DNA of 64,000 bases from Thermomonospora echinospora (GCF_900108175.1 NZ_FNVO01000010.1:216259-280258); one strand, 5' to 3'; shown: positions 16,063 through 25,293, numbered from the stretch's first letter. The notes: generated from the sequence alone by a model not told the origin. Made by a program: numbers and translations.

Positions 16063-17610
16063 TCAGCGCAGCCAGACCGCCGTGTTCGGGGGTAGCAGGC
16101 CCCCTTGCAGCGGTCCGCTGGCGAGCAGGACCTCACCGGTGACCGGCACCGGCTCGGCGCCGAGGTTCACCACGCAGGTCAGGCCGGAGTCGCGGACGAA
16201 GGCGAGCACGTCGTCACCCATGGGCAGCCAGCGCATGGTGCCGTCGCCCAGTTCGTTCGCGCGGATCCGCAGGGCGGCGCGGTAGAGGGCCAGCATCGAG
16301 GACGGGTCGGCCTGCTGTGCCTCGACCGTCAGGTCCTTCCACCCGGCGGGCTGTGGCAGCCACGGCTCCCCGGTGCCGAACCCGAACGGAGGCTCAACGC
16401 CCGACCATGGCAGCGGCACCCGGCAGCCGTCCCGCCCCCGGTCGGTGTGGCCGGAACGACGCCAGATCGGGTCCTGCCGCACCTCGTCCGGCAGGTCCTC
16501 GACCTCGGGCAGCCCCAGCTCCTCGCCCTGGTAGATGTAGACGCTGCCGGGCAGCGCCAGTGACAGCAGCGCGGCGGCCCGCGCCCGGCGCAGCCCGAGC
16601 GCCGGGTCGGTGGGCGCGCCGAGCCTGCGGTCGGCGTGGTCGAACGAGGTGTCCGCACGCCCGTAGCGGGTGACCGTACGGATCACGTCGTGGTTCGACA
16701 GCACCCACGTGGCGGGGGCGCCGACCGGCGCGAGCGTGGCGAAGGTGTCGTCGATGACGGCCCGCAGTGCGGCGGCGTCCCAGGGGGCGCCCAGGAACGG
16801 GAAGTTGAACACCGTGTGCATCTCGTCCGGCCGCAGGTAGCGGGCCAGCCGCTCCTGGTCGGGCAGCCACACCTCGCCGACCAGCATCCGGCCCGGGTAG
16901 GCGTCGGCCAGCCGCCGCCAGTCCCGGTAGATGTCGTGGACCCCGTCCCGGTCGGTGTACGGGTGGAGCCCGTCGGGCGCGGCGTCGGGGTCCTTGACCA
17001 GGACGGCGGCCGAGTCGATGCGGAAGCCGTCCACCCCCCGCTCGAACCAGAACCGCAGCACGTCCAGGAACTCGGCGTGCACGTCGGGATGGGTCCAGTT
17101 GAAGTCGGGCTGCTCGGGCGCGAACAGGTGCAGGTACCACTCCCCGTCCGGCACCTGCGTCCAGGCCGGTCCGCCGAAGATGGACCGCCAGTCGTTCGGC
17201 GGGCCGTCGCCCTCGCCGCGCCGGAACCAGAACCTGGCCCGTTCCGGCGAGCCCGGCCCGGCGGCCAGCGCCTGCCGGAACCACTCGCTGTGGTCGGAGG
17301 AGTGGTTGGGCACCACGTCGATGATGACTCGGATGCCGAGCGCGTGCGCCTCGCCGATGAACGCCTCGGCCTCCGCCAGGGTGCCGAAGGCGGGCTCGAT
17401 GTCGCGGTAGTCGGCCACGTCGTAGCCGCCGTCGGCCATGGGCGACGGGTACCACGGGTTCAGCCAGATCGCGTCGGCTCCCAGCTCGGCCAGGTAGGGC
17501 AGGCGGGAGCGCAGCCCCGCCAGGTCGCCCACGCCGTCGCCGTTGCCGTCGGCGAAGCTGCGCAGGTAGACCTGGTAGATCACGGCTCCCCGCCACCATG
17601 TTTCGGGCAT
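16063..17610 (-). CDS. GH13 alpha-glucosidase (oligo-1,6-glucosidase/trehalose-type family)
   Basis: 515-aa intracellular GH13 enzyme with no signal peptide. It opens with WWRGAVIYQVYLRSFADGNGDGVGDL, typical of alpha-glucosidases. Conserved regions are seen: DVVPNHSSDH, GFRIDSA (nucleophile Asp199), VGEVWL (acid/base Glu246) and VLSNHD (about 317). Substrates in the family include maltose, isomaltose and related alpha-glucosides. ATG 17610 has AAGGAG upstream; a longer in-frame start lacks one. It is the last gene of a LacI-SBP-permease-permease-glycosidase run, so it probably hydrolyses the imported sugar. Confidence 0.87.
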   Translation of the reverse strand: MPETWWRGAVIYQVYLRSFADGNGDGVGDLAGLRSRLPYLAELGADAIWLNPWYPSPMADGGYDVADYRDIEPAFGTLAEAEAFIGEAHALGIRVIIDVVPNHSSDHSEWFRQALAAGPGSPERARFWFRRGEGDGPPNDWRSIFGGPAWTQVPDGEWYLHLFAPEQPDFNWTHPDVHAEFLDVLRFWFERGVDGFRIDSAAVLVKDPDAAPDGLHPYTDRDGVHDIYRDWRRLADAYPGRMLVGEVWLPDQERLARYLRPDEMHTVFNFPFLGAPWDAAALRAVIDDTFATLAPVGAPATWVLSNHDVIRTVTRYGRADTSFDHADRRLGAPTDPALGLRRARAAALLSLALPGSVYIYQGEELGLPEVEDLPDEVRQDPIWRRSGHTDRGRDGCRVPLPWSGVEPPFGFGTGEPWLPQPAGWKDLTVEAQQADPSSMLALYRAALRIRANELGDGTMRWLPMGDDVLAFVRDSGLTCVVNLGAEPVPVTGEVLLASGPLQGGLLPPNTAVWLR

Positions 17611-17653
17611 GCTGCGGCACTCCTTAGGGCTGTAGGAAAACAACGGGACCGGG

Positions 17654-18622
17654 TCAGCCCTTGAGGCCGCCCGCGGTCAGGCCGGCCATGATGTGCCGCT
17701 GGAACAGGAAGAACACCACGATCGTCGGGATGCTCGCGATCACCAGGGCGGCGGTCATCGTGGTCTGCGGCATGTTGGCCCGCAGCGACGCGATGCCGAC
17801 GCTGATCGTCATCTTCTCCGGGTCCTGCAACACCAGCAGCGGCCAGGCGAAGTCGCGCCACACGTTGACCACCGTGAAGATGGACACCACGCCGAGGATC
17901 GGCCGCGACACCGGCAGCACGATCGAGCGCAGGATCCGCAGCGGAGAGGCCCCGTCGAGCTGCGCGGCCTCGATCAGCTCGGTGGGGATGGCGTCGAAGA
18001 AGCGCTTGAGCAGGAAGATGTTGAACCCGTTGGCCACCGCCGGCAGCCAGATCGCCCACGGCGTGTTGAGCAGGTCCAGCCGGACGATCGGCACGTCCTT
18101 GATGGTCAGGTAGGCCGGCAGCAGGATCACCGTCGGCGGGATCATCAGCGTGGCCAGCATCGCCAGCAGGATCACGTTGCCGAACAGCGGCCGCAGCTTG
18201 GACAGCGCGTAGGCCGCGCCGACGTCGAAGGCCAGCGCGAACGCCCACGCGCCGAACGCGTACTGCAGCGTGTTGAGCAGGAACCGGTCCAGGTTCATCA
18301 GCTCCCACGCCTGCCGGTAGCCGTCGAGCGAGAACCGCGACGGCACGTACGTGGGCGGGATGCGGGCGAACTCCTCGCCGGTCTTCATCGCCCCGGTGAC
18401 CATCCAGTACAGCGGGAACACGAAGACCGCGGTGAACACCAGCACGGTGGAGACCAGGACCAGCCAGTAGATCCGGCGGCCCCACCGCGAGTTGAGCTGG
18501 TGCGGCGACAGGATCGTCCGGTGCTCGGAGGTGAACCGGGTGCGCGGCCGCCGTTTGGGCGCGGCCCTCCGCTTGTCCGGTACGGGGGTGGCGGGCGGAC
18601 GGGTGGCGGTGAGGTTGGTCAT
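17654..18622 (-). CDS. Carbohydrate ABC transporter permease, MalG type
   Basis: 322 aa with about six membrane segments after a charged N-terminal tail of some 50 residues. The EAA loop EAAQLDGASPLRILRSIVLPVSRP is characteristic of CUT1-family inner-membrane subunits. It lies 12 bp after the partner permease and 43 bp before the GH13 gene. No ATPase is encoded here; CUT1 importers in actinomycetes commonly share an MsiK-like ATPase encoded elsewhere. Confidence 0.87.
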   Translation of the reverse strand: MTNLTATRPPATPVPDKRRAAPKRRPRTRFTSEHRTILSPHQLNSRWGRRIYWLVLVSTVLVFTAVFVFPLYWMVTGAMKTGEEFARIPPTYVPSRFSLDGYRQAWELMNLDRFLLNTLQYAFGAWAFALAFDVGAAYALSKLRPLFGNVILLAMLATLMIPPTVILLPAYLTIKDVPIVRLDLLNTPWAIWLPAVANGFNIFLLKRFFDAIPTELIEAAQLDGASPLRILRSIVLPVSRPILGVVSIFTVVNVWRDFAWPLLVLQDPEKMTISVGIASLRANMPQTTMTAALVIASIPTIVVFFLFQRHIMAGLTAGGLKG

Positions 18623-18634
18623 CGTGACCGGCCC

Positions 18635-19552
18635 TTAGGTGTTGTCGCGCGACAGGCGCAGGTAAGCGGCGGAGAACACGACGAGGACCAGCATCAGCAT
18701 CAGCCCGAGGGCGCTGCCTCCGCCGAAGTTCCCGTAGTTGAAGGCGTACTGGTACATGAGGTAGACGACGCTGATCGTGGCGTCCTCCGGGCCGCCTCCG
18801 GTCAGCAGGTACGGCTCGACGAACACTTGCATGGTGGCGATGACCTGCAACAGCAGCATCACCAGCAGGATCAGCCGGGTCTGCGGGATGGTGACGTGCC
18901 AGATCCGGCGGAGTACGCCCGCGCCGTCCAGCTCGGCGGCCTCGTACAGCTCGCCGGGCACGGTCTGCAGCGCGGCCAGGTAGATCAGCGTGCCGCTGCC
19001 CAGGTTCATCCAGGTGGAGACGATGACCAGTGAGATCAGCGCGGTGTCCTTGGAGTCCAGCCAGCTCAGCGCCGGCAGCTGCGCCAGCCCCAGGATCTGG
19101 TTGAACAGGCCGGGCCCGGGGTCGTAGAACCACTTGAACAGCAGCACCGACACCGCCGGAGGCAGCATGACCGGCAGGTACACCACGAACCTGAGGTAGC
19201 CGCGGGCGTGCCGCAGCTCGTTGAGCACCAGCGCGATCACGAACGGCACCAGGTACCCGCACACCAGGGCCAGCAGCGTGAACATCGCGGTGTTGAGCCA
19301 GGCGCTCTTGAACGCCGGGTCCTGGATCACCGTGCGGAAGTTGTCCAGCCCCACCCAGACCGGCGGGTCCACGAAGTTGTTCTTCTGGAAGCTGAGGATG
19401 AACTCGCGGACCATCGGATACCAGGAGAAGAACGCGAAGCAGATCAGCGCCCCGCTCAGGAATCCGTAGGCGGTCAGGTTCCGCCGTACCGCCAGGCCCG
19501 GCCGCCTCCGTCCGGTCCGCCTCCCGCCGGGCCGGCTCTGCAGAACGGTCAT
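18635..19552 (-). CDS. Carbohydrate ABC transporter permease, MalF type
   Basis: 305 aa with about six membrane segments and the EAA loop YEAAELDGAGVLRRIWHVTIPQTR. I place the start at ATG 19552, preceded by AGGGG at suitable distance; an in-frame GTG at 19558 lies too close to that site. It partners the downstream MalG-type protein in a CUT1 importer. Confidence 0.87.
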   Translation of the reverse strand: MTVLQSRPGGRRTGRRRPGLAVRRNLTAYGFLSGALICFAFFSWYPMVREFILSFQKNNFVDPPVWVGLDNFRTVIQDPAFKSAWLNTAMFTLLALVCGYLVPFVIALVLNELRHARGYLRFVVYLPVMLPPAVSVLLFKWFYDPGPGLFNQILGLAQLPALSWLDSKDTALISLVIVSTWMNLGSGTLIYLAALQTVPGELYEAAELDGAGVLRRIWHVTIPQTRLILLVMLLLQVIATMQVFVEPYLLTGGGPEDATISVVYLMYQYAFNYGNFGGGSALGLMLMLVLVVFSAAYLRLSRDNT

Positions 19553-19570
19553 CGTCACCCCTGTCGGTGG

Positions 19571-19609
19571 GCCCGGGGGCGCCCGCGCGGTCCGAAGGCG
19601 CCCCCGGGC
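19571..19609 (-). terminator. Hairpin between binding-protein and permease genes
   Basis: Perfect 13-bp arms GCCCGGGGGCGCC (19571-19583) and GGCGCCCCCGGGC (19597-19609) with a 13-nt loop. In sugar operons such a structure after the binding-protein gene often protects its mRNA or attenuates distal genes, giving more binding protein than permease. That role is inferred from position. Confidence 0.65.
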
Positions 19610-19615
19610 TGCTTG

Positions 19616-21004
19616 TCAGTTGGTACGGGCCAGGAGCGCGTTGACCTTCTTCTCCGCGTCGCCGAGCAACTGGTCGATGTCGGCGTCCTTCCTGGTCAGC
19701 ACGGCCGACATGGCGCTGTCGAGGATGGCGTAGATGGCCTGCGCGTTCGGCGGCTCCACCTTCGGGGCGACGCTGGGCGCGCCGTTCTCGTAGGGGGCGA
19801 AGTTGTCCACCGGCACGGTCGCGAACCGCCTGCGCAGCTCACGCTCCTTGGTACCGCTGGCGTTGGTCCCCCACAGCAGGTTCTCCGGCACGCCGACCGG
19901 GCGGCCCAGGGACTTGAACTGCTCGTAGTCGAACTGCCCCTGGCCCGGCGTCAGGTTGCGGAACTCCAGCCACAGGATCGCGGCCTTGATCTGGTCGGGG
20001 GACGCCTTCGGGTTGATCATGTACGCGTCACCGCCGAGCAGGGACGCCCTGGCCTCCGGCAGCGTGGTGGCGCCGATGTCCTCGATCTTCGCGCCGAAGT
20101 TGAGGAAGACCTCGACGGCCACGTCGGGCGCGCCGACCATCATGCCGAGCTTGCCGCTGCCCATCAGCCGCATGAGGTCCTCCCAGCGGTGCAGCTGCTT
20201 GGTCCCCATGGAGTCGTCGGTCCACCGCATGTCCTTGAGGTTCTGCAGCACGGCGCGGCCGGCCGGGCTGTTGAAGGCGGCCTTGGTGCCGTCGGGGGTG
20301 ACGACGTCGCCGCCCCGGCCGTAGATCTCCGAGGTGAAGTGCCAGCCGCCGGTGTTGCCCGCGCTGTACTCGCCGTAGCCGACGTAGCCGGGGCCGAGCG
20401 CGGTGATCTTCTTGGCGGCCTCGCGGACCTCCGCCCAGGTCTTGGGCGGGTTGTTCGGGTCCAGACCGGCCTGGGTGAACAGCTTGCGGTTGTAGACCAG
20501 CCCGGTGGTGTAACCCTTGCGCGGCAGCCCGTAGATCCGGCCGTCGGTGCCCTTGAGCGCCTGGAGGAACTGCGGGTTGACGTCCCTGACGCTCTGCAGG
20601 CCGCTCACGTACGGGGTGATGTCGGCGGCCTGCCTGTTCCTGATGATGTTCTGCGCGTCGGTGTAATAGACGTAGAAGACGTCCTCCATCTGCCCGCCGG
20701 CCAGCTTGGCCTGGAAGGTCTCCGGGACGATGCAAGGGAAGGCGTCCTTGCTGACGATCGTGATGTTCGGGTGCTTGGCCTGGAACTCCTTGACGTCGGA
20801 GTCCCACGCGGCGCGTTCGGCCTTGGCGGTCTTGGGGGGCTGGCAGCCGACCGTGATGGAGACCTTGGTGTTGGGGTCCAGCGGTCCCGCGGTCGCCCCG
20901 GGGGCGGCCCCGAGGTCGTCCTTCTTGCTGGACTTGGCACCACAGGCGGTGCCGGACAGGGCGAGCGCCGCGGCGAGCAGCACCGCCGTGTGACGGAGTC
21001 TCAT
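19616..21004 (-). CDS. Sugar-binding lipoprotein of a CUT1 ABC importer
   Basis: 462 aa with lipobox SGTAC (Cys21). It has the type of sequence seen in MalE/MsmE-like receptors, for example VSITVGCQPPKT at the first lobe and YGLPRKGYTTGLVYNRKLFTQAGLDPNNPPKTWAEVR, where the last motif is diagnostic for sugar-binding proteins. It is the first transport gene of the minus-strand operon and probably binds an alpha-glucoside given the GH13 partner; the ligand is not shown by sequence. Confidence 0.87.
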   Translation of the reverse strand: MRLRHTAVLLAAALALSGTACGAKSSKKDDLGAAPGATAGPLDPNTKVSITVGCQPPKTAKAERAAWDSDVKEFQAKHPNITIVSKDAFPCIVPETFQAKLAGGQMEDVFYVYYTDAQNIIRNRQAADITPYVSGLQSVRDVNPQFLQALKGTDGRIYGLPRKGYTTGLVYNRKLFTQAGLDPNNPPKTWAEVREAAKKITALGPGYVGYGEYSAGNTGGWHFTSEIYGRGGDVVTPDGTKAAFNSPAGRAVLQNLKDMRWTDDSMGTKQLHRWEDLMRLMGSGKLGMMVGAPDVAVEVFLNFGAKIEDIGATTLPEARASLLGGDAYMINPKASPDQIKAAILWLEFRNLTPGQGQFDYEQFKSLGRPVGVPENLLWGTNASGTKERELRRRFATVPVDNFAPYENGAPSVAPKVEPPNAQAIYAILDSAMSAVLTRKDADIDQLLGDAEKKVNALLARTN

Positions 21005-21209
21005 CAGAGGTTCCTCCTCGGGGCGATTGCGAGGAACATACAGAGACGAGCATCACATTGCAATAGTCGAGCAGTAGAGCACAAATTTGCGACAACAGCT
21101 CCGCACAGTCTTGCGTACGCGCTGAAGTCGCAGCCAGACGACAGAAGCCGCCGCCCCGCACCGGGGCGACGGCTTCGTAAGGTCGAGACTCAGTGACGGA
21201 AAGTGGCCG
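21005..21209. promoter_or_regulatory. Operon promoter region with LacI-like sites
   Basis: This 205-bp region upstream of the sugar operon has an AT-rich core unlike its surroundings. ATTGCAAT at 21057-21064 is a perfect 8-bp palindrome, and TTGCG half-sites occur near 21086 and 21111. They resemble the TTGCGCAA boxes around the start of the adjacent lacI-type gene. I infer binding by that regulator. Confidence 0.4.
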
Positions 21210-22259
21210 TCACGATCCCGTAACGGCGACACGGGCGGGCGCGGTGGAGCCGCGCACCACCAGCTCCGGCTCGTACAGCAGCTCCTCGGCGGGCACCGAC
21301 CCGCGCTCCATCTGGTTGACCAGCATGGTGACCGCGGCCCGGCCCATCGCCTCGATCGGCTGGCGGATCGTGGTCAGCGGCGGATGCGTGCAGTTGATGA
21401 ACGCCGAGTCGTCGAACCCGACCACCGACAGGTCTTCGGGGGCCGACAGGCCGGCCCGCCGCACCGCCCGGATCGCGCCCAGGGCCAGCACGTCACTGGC
21501 GCAGATCACCGCCGTGAAGCCCGCCGTGATGATCCGCGAGGCGGCGCTGTGCCCGCCCTCGATCGAGAACATGGCGTGCACCACCGCGTCCTCGGCGACC
21601 GGCGTCCCGCGCCCGGCCGCCACCGCCCGGAAGGCGGCCAGCTTGCGCTGCGAGGGGATGTGGTCCTCGGGCCCCAGCATCAGGGCGATGCGCTCGTGCC
21701 CAAGGGACGCCAGATGGGTGAACGCCTGCTCGACCGCGACCGCGTCATCGGTGGACACCCTCGGGAACGCCAACTCGGGCACGGCCGCGTTCACCAGCAC
21801 CACCGGAAGCCCCAGCTCCATCAGCCGGAAGTAGTGCTCGTGCGGGGAGTCCATCTCGGCGTAGTGCCCCCCGGCGAACACCATCCCCGACACGTGCTGG
21901 TCGACGAGCATGTTCACGTAGTCGGCCTCCGACAGCCCGCCCGCCGTCCGCGTGCACAGCACCGGTGTGAACCCGCGCTGCGCCAGCGCCCCGCCGATCA
22001 CCTCGGCGAGCGCCGGGAAGATCGGGTTCCCCAGTTCCGGCAGCACCAGCCCCACCAGCCGCGCCCGCTCCCCCCGAAGTTGCGTCGGTCGCTCGTACCC
22101 CAGCACGTCCAGCGCCGTGAGCACCGCCGCCCGGGTGGCGTCCGACACCCCCGGCCGCCCGTTCAGCACCCGGCTGACCGTCGCCTCACTGACCCCGACC
22201 TTCTTGGCGACCTCGGCAAGCCGCCGTGTCTTCGCCGACTCCCCTGCTGGCTGACCCAT
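21210..22259 (-). CDS. LacI-family repressor of the alpha-glucoside operon
   Basis: 349 aa. The N-terminal helix-turn-helix and hinge (RLAEVAKKVGVSEATVSRVLNGRPGVSDATRAAV) are classic for LacI. The ligand-binding core follows (LVGLVLPELGNPIFPALAEVIGG, then VVGFDDSAFINCTHPPLTTIRQP). ATG 22259 has no Shine-Dalgarno, but TATACT lies six bases upstream, so the transcript may be leaderless. TTGCGCAA overlaps the start codon, consistent with autorepression. It lies upstream of the sugar-binding gene on the same strand. Confidence 0.88.
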   Translation of the reverse strand: MGQPAGESAKTRRLAEVAKKVGVSEATVSRVLNGRPGVSDATRAAVLTALDVLGYERPTQLRGERARLVGLVLPELGNPIFPALAEVIGGALAQRGFTPVLCTRTAGGLSEADYVNMLVDQHVSGMVFAGGHYAEMDSPHEHYFRLMELGLPVVLVNAAVPELAFPRVSTDDAVAVEQAFTHLASLGHERIALMLGPEDHIPSQRKLAAFRAVAAGRGTPVAEDAVVHAMFSIEGGHSAASRIITAGFTAVICASDVLALGAIRAVRRAGLSAPEDLSVVGFDDSAFINCTHPPLTTIRQPIEAMGRAAVTMLVNQMERGSVPAEELLYEPELVVRGSTAPARVAVTGS

Positions 22260-22352
22260 TGCGCAAGTATATGACCCGATCGCGCAACTGACCGACAAAC
22301 CCAAGATCAAGTAACTCAAGAACCCGACCACCAGCCGCGCCTACTTGCGCAA
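22259..22352. promoter_or_regulatory. LacI-type operator sites around the regulator start
   Basis: TTGCGCAA occurs at 22259-22266, overlapping the start codon of the lacI-type gene, and again at 22345-22352. A half-site GCGCAACTG begins at 22282. On the minus strand TATACT sits between the first two. The central CG and TTGCGCAA core are typical of LacI-family operators. Confidence 0.5.
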
Positions 22353-22370
22353 CCAGCGCAACCTCCCTGG

Positions 22371-22808
22371 TCAGGGGTGGTGATCGTGTGCTGCCGTTGT
22401 GCTCAGCCGGTGGAGTAGATGCCGCCAGCCGGTGTCGGTCTCGTCGTGGAGGCGGAACGGCAGACCGCTGTGCCGGAGGGTGAGCACGGTGGCATCGCCG
22501 TCGCCGGCGAGGGTGATCTCGACGCGGGAGGCGCCGGGCGGGATGTCCGGTGCTCCGGGGGTGGGCTCCCAGCCGAAGGTGAAGGCGATCCGCTCGTGGG
22601 GGACGAGCTCGGTGAACCGTCCGCGCATCACGGGGCGAGGGCCGTCGTGCATCAGCACGCGCAGGATGCCGCCGGGGCGGGCGTCCACCTCGGCCTCTCC
22701 CCACCATCGCGCGAGCCGCTCGGGATCGGTGAAGTACCGCCACACCGTCTCCGGCGGTGCCTGGATCCGCATCGTCTGCTCGACCGTCCGGCTCTCCACG
22801 GCGCTCAT
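22371..22808 (-). CDS. SRPBCC (AHSA1-like) domain protein
   Basis: 145-aa protein of the START/AHSA1 fold: QTMRIQAPPETVWRYFTDPERLARWWG near the N-terminus and TGWRHLLHRL near the end are typical. It begins 2 bp after the ArsR gene stop, the usual ArsR-SRPBCC gene pair. Such proteins bind hydrophobic ligands, but the ligand cannot be read here. ATG 22808 is preferred to a far-upstream in-frame start inside the ArsR gene. Confidence 0.8.
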   Translation of the reverse strand: MSAVESRTVEQTMRIQAPPETVWRYFTDPERLARWWGEAEVDARPGGILRVLMHDGPRPVMRGRFTELVPHERIAFTFGWEPTPGAPDIPPGASRVEITLAGDGDATVLTLRHSGLPFRLHDETDTGWRHLLHRLSTTAAHDHHP

Positions 22809-22810
22809 CG

Positions 22811-23143
22811 TCACCCTCTCGCCTCCTCGTCGTCGGTACGCGCACGCTCTTCCCGCTCGGCCGCCTCCTTCAGGCGGGCGAGCGGGGCCGACCACATCGT
22901 CTCCATGAACGTCGCCGCCTCGGCCAGGCCCTCGCGACGGAGCCGGTAATAGCGGCGGTTGCCGGCGCGGCGGACCGTCACCAGACCGGCCGCGACCAGG
23001 ATCCCCAGATGCTGGGAGACCGCCGGCCGGCTGATGCCGGGGAAGTGTCCGGCGATGACGCCCGCCGACACCTCCTCGTCCCGTACCAGCATCAGGATCG
23101 CGCGGCGGGTCGGGTCCGCGACCGCCCGCAACGCCTCGTCCAC
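22811..23143 (-). CDS. ArsR/SmtB-family transcriptional regulator
   Basis: 110-aa winged-helix protein: DPTRRAILMLVRDEEVSAGVIAGHFPGISRPAVSQHLGILVAAGLVTVRRAGNRRYYRL. No cysteine metal-site motif is seen, so it belongs to the non-metal ArsR group paired with SRPBCC proteins. GTG 23143 follows GGAGGG. A short inverted repeat upstream is its probable operator and may also control the divergent DUF1579 gene. Confidence 0.87.
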   Translation of the reverse strand: MDEALRAVADPTRRAILMLVRDEEVSAGVIAGHFPGISRPAVSQHLGILVAAGLVTVRRAGNRRYYRLRREGLAEAATFMETMWSAPLARLKEAAEREERARTDDEEARG

Positions 23144-23169
23144 CCTCGCCCTCCGCTCGGTCTCCTCAT

Positions 23170-23197
23170 GTGTAAGTATTTAAGCAACATCTTACAC
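23170..23197. promoter_or_regulatory. Candidate ArsR operator in divergent promoter
   Basis: Inverted repeat GTGTAAG (23170-23176) and CTTACAC (23191-23197) with a 14-bp AT-rich spacer, in the 76-bp gap between the ArsR gene and the divergent DUF1579-like gene. Position and symmetry fit an ArsR-family dimer site. Confidence 0.55.
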
Positions 23198-23219
23198 AGC
23201 TTGGAGCCGGAGGCCCGCC

Positions 23220-23702
23220 ATGACGAACGACACCACCGCGACCGCGAACCGCCCGCCGGTCCCGCATCCCCGCAACAGGCTCCTGGACGTGCTCGTCGGC
23301 CGCTGGCGCTCACAGGGGCGGACGGTGACGACACCGGCGGTCCGAATCGAGGGGTTCGACGACTACGAGTGGATGGCCGGGGGGTTCTTCCTCGTCCACC
23401 GCGTGGACGTCCGCATGGACGACCAGAGGGTCGAGGTCATCGAGATGATCGGCCCCTACGACCCGGCCGGCGGGACCTTCCCCATGCGCTCCTTCGACAA
23501 CCACGGCGCCTTCGTCACCATGCAGGCGACGGTCGGCGACGACGGCGTCTGGACGTTCACCGGCGAGACGGAACGGGCGACCCTCGTGATCGCCGAAGAC
23601 GGCGCCTCCATGGCGGCCCGGTGGGAACGCACCGACGACGGCTCGACCTGGCACCACTGGATGGACATGACCTTCACGAAGACCACGGCCTCACCGTCCT
23701 GA
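23220..23702 (+). CDS. DUF1579-like protein
   Basis: 160 aa. RNRLLDVLVGRWRSQGRT near the start, GYEW-like FDDYEWMAGGFFLVHRVDV and a C-terminal DGSTWHHWMDMTFTK resemble DUF1579-type lipocalin-like beta-barrel proteins. The function of the family is unknown. It shares a promoter region with the ArsR-SRPBCC pair and may be in the same regulon. ATG 23220 has GGAG upstream. Confidence 0.65.
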   Translation: MTNDTTATANRPPVPHPRNRLLDVLVGRWRSQGRTVTTPAVRIEGFDDYEWMAGGFFLVHRVDVRMDDQRVEVIEMIGPYDPAGGTFPMRSFDNHGAFVTMQATVGDDGVWTFTGETERATLVIAEDGASMAARWERTDDGSTWHHWMDMTFTKTTASPS

Positions 23703-23779
23703 CCTCGCCGCGGACCGCACGCCCCCCAGCGTCCCCGGACTTCGCCGATCGCCCGCGCCCGGTCGAACGTGCGGGCCGG

Positions 23780-24571
23780 TCATGGCGCCGACGGGGCCAG
23801 AGCCTCGGCCATGTCCACCCAGTTCGCGGTCGCCTGGACGGCATCGGCCAGGTCGGGATCAGTGACGGTGGTGAGCAGGTGCCGCAGTCCGGCGATCACT
23901 GAGGTGACCTGGGTGACGTCGATGGCGGGGACATCGACCCACCGCAGCATCCGCGCCGCCCCACTCTGATCACCACGCGCCAGGTTCTTGCTCGCCACCA
24001 GCGTGGCGAGCAAGCAGAACCGTTGCCGGTCCTGGTCTGATTCCCCGCCACCGGCGGACGGGGCGCGGTGGCGGTCCACCAGCGCGGAGAATTCATCGGC
24101 CGTCCGTGGGATCGGATGGTCCCGGCGCTCCACCAGTACCCGGGCGTCGCCGGGGACCTGCGCGGTCTGGAGCGGCCACACGTAGCAGTCCACCCACAAC
24201 GGCAGGTGCTCCACCTCGAAACAGATCCCCGCATAGGTTCCGCCGGCCGGGCCGTTGACAGGGCGGCGGAAGACGAACAGCACACGCTCACCCGCACCGA
24301 GGATCTGAACGGGATCGGTGACCACGTCCGACAAGATCTGATCGATGGGAACGACAACGAGGTCCAGATCACTCCAGGCATCACCTGCACCCTGGGCGAG
24401 AGACCCGACCTGCCATAGGCCGACGACCCCCGGGCTGCCGTCAGAGGCGGTCATGACACGGCCAACGATGTCGTCACGGGCGGCCGCATAGCGGTCAAGC
24501 CATTCCCGAGCGGCAACTTCTTGCACAAGATTGACCTTTCGCCGAAGACGGTCACGCGACATGCTCCCCAT
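23780..24571 (-). CDS. Nucleotidyltransferase-fold protein
   Basis: 263 aa. The motif VGSLAQGAGDAWSDLDLVVV (about residues 55-74) is the GS-x(9-11)-DxD signature of the polymerase-beta nucleotidyltransferase superfamily, as in aminoglycoside and minimal nucleotidyltransferases. A helical C-terminal half follows. It could modify a small molecule or a protein; no partner is beside it. Two in-frame ATGs (24571 and 24562) are possible and neither has a clear ribosome site. Confidence 0.65.
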   Translation of the reverse strand: MGSMSRDRLRRKVNLVQEVAAREWLDRYAAARDDIVGRVMTASDGSPGVVGLWQVGSLAQGAGDAWSDLDLVVVPIDQILSDVVTDPVQILGAGERVLFVFRRPVNGPAGGTYAGICFEVEHLPLWVDCYVWPLQTAQVPGDARVLVERRDHPIPRTADEFSALVDRHRAPSAGGGESDQDRQRFCLLATLVASKNLARGDQSGAARMLRWVDVPAIDVTQVTSVIAGLRHLLTTVTDPDLADAVQATANWVDMAEALAPSAP

Positions 24572-24765
24572 GCCGCATGGCGGAGCGGCTCAGGGCGGGC
24601 CTGGTCAGCGGTGGGGTGCAGCCGAAGCCCCTGCCGTGGACTCGTTCATCACCGTAACCGGGTCGGGTGAACCAGGGCCGAGGGCAGCGCCGCGGGCGAA
24701 CGACTCTCGCGCCGTCCGTGTCGGCCCAGGTCTGGCACGGGCGGCCGGGTCCGTCCTTTGGGCGG

Positions 24766-25191
24766 TCAGGGCTTGAGGCGGGCCCATACCCATTTGCCGC
24801 CTCGGGGGTCTTGTTTGCAGCCGCAGTCGATGGCGAGGGCGGTGACGAGGGGGAGGCCCCAGCCGCCGTTGTCGTCCCAGTGGGCGGGGGAGAGGTCGAG
24901 GGTGTCGGGGGTGGTGGGGGTGGGTTGCTTGATGTGGGGGGTACGGGGGCTGGAGTCCCAGACGGCCACGACGAGGTAGATGCGGTCTCGGGTGAGGCGG
25001 AAGTGGATCTGCTTTCCCGGGGTCTCGGTGATCGCGTTGGTGATCAATTCTGAGACGATCAGGAAAGCGTCGTCCAGAATGTGCGAGTCGCCCCATTTGA
25101 GAATTCTGGCCTCGGTAAGAGTGCGGGCCAGGCCGGGTGCGGCGGGGGACGCCAGCATGGACATGGACAGGCAGTCGGATGAGGTTGACAT
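24766..25191 (-). CDS. HATPase_c-type ATP-binding regulatory protein (anti-sigma-like)
   Basis: 141 aa. The GHKL fold is shown by ELITNAITE (N box), VWDSSP (G1) and DDNGGWGLPLV (G2). Such small RsbW/SpoIIAB-like proteins are abundant in actinomycetes, often beside XRE/DUF397 genes. It is divergent from the XRE gene at 25294, with a shared 102-bp promoter region. AGGAAGG supports ATG 25191. Kinase activity or partner is not shown. Confidence 0.75.
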   Translation of the reverse strand: MSTSSDCLSMSMLASPAAPGLARTLTEARILKWGDSHILDDAFLIVSELITNAITETPGKQIHFRLTRDRIYLVVAVWDSSPRTPHIKQPTPTTPDTLDLSPAHWDDNGGWGLPLVTALAIDCGCKQDPRGGKWVWARLKP

Positions 25192-25293
25192 GGCCGGCGC
25201 CTTCCTGAGGGATTCTGTGCTTCTCCCTTCACAGTGGGCTTTTCTGTAGTTAGGTTGGCCGTGTCCAACAGAAAACAAAACCGCGGAGGACCA

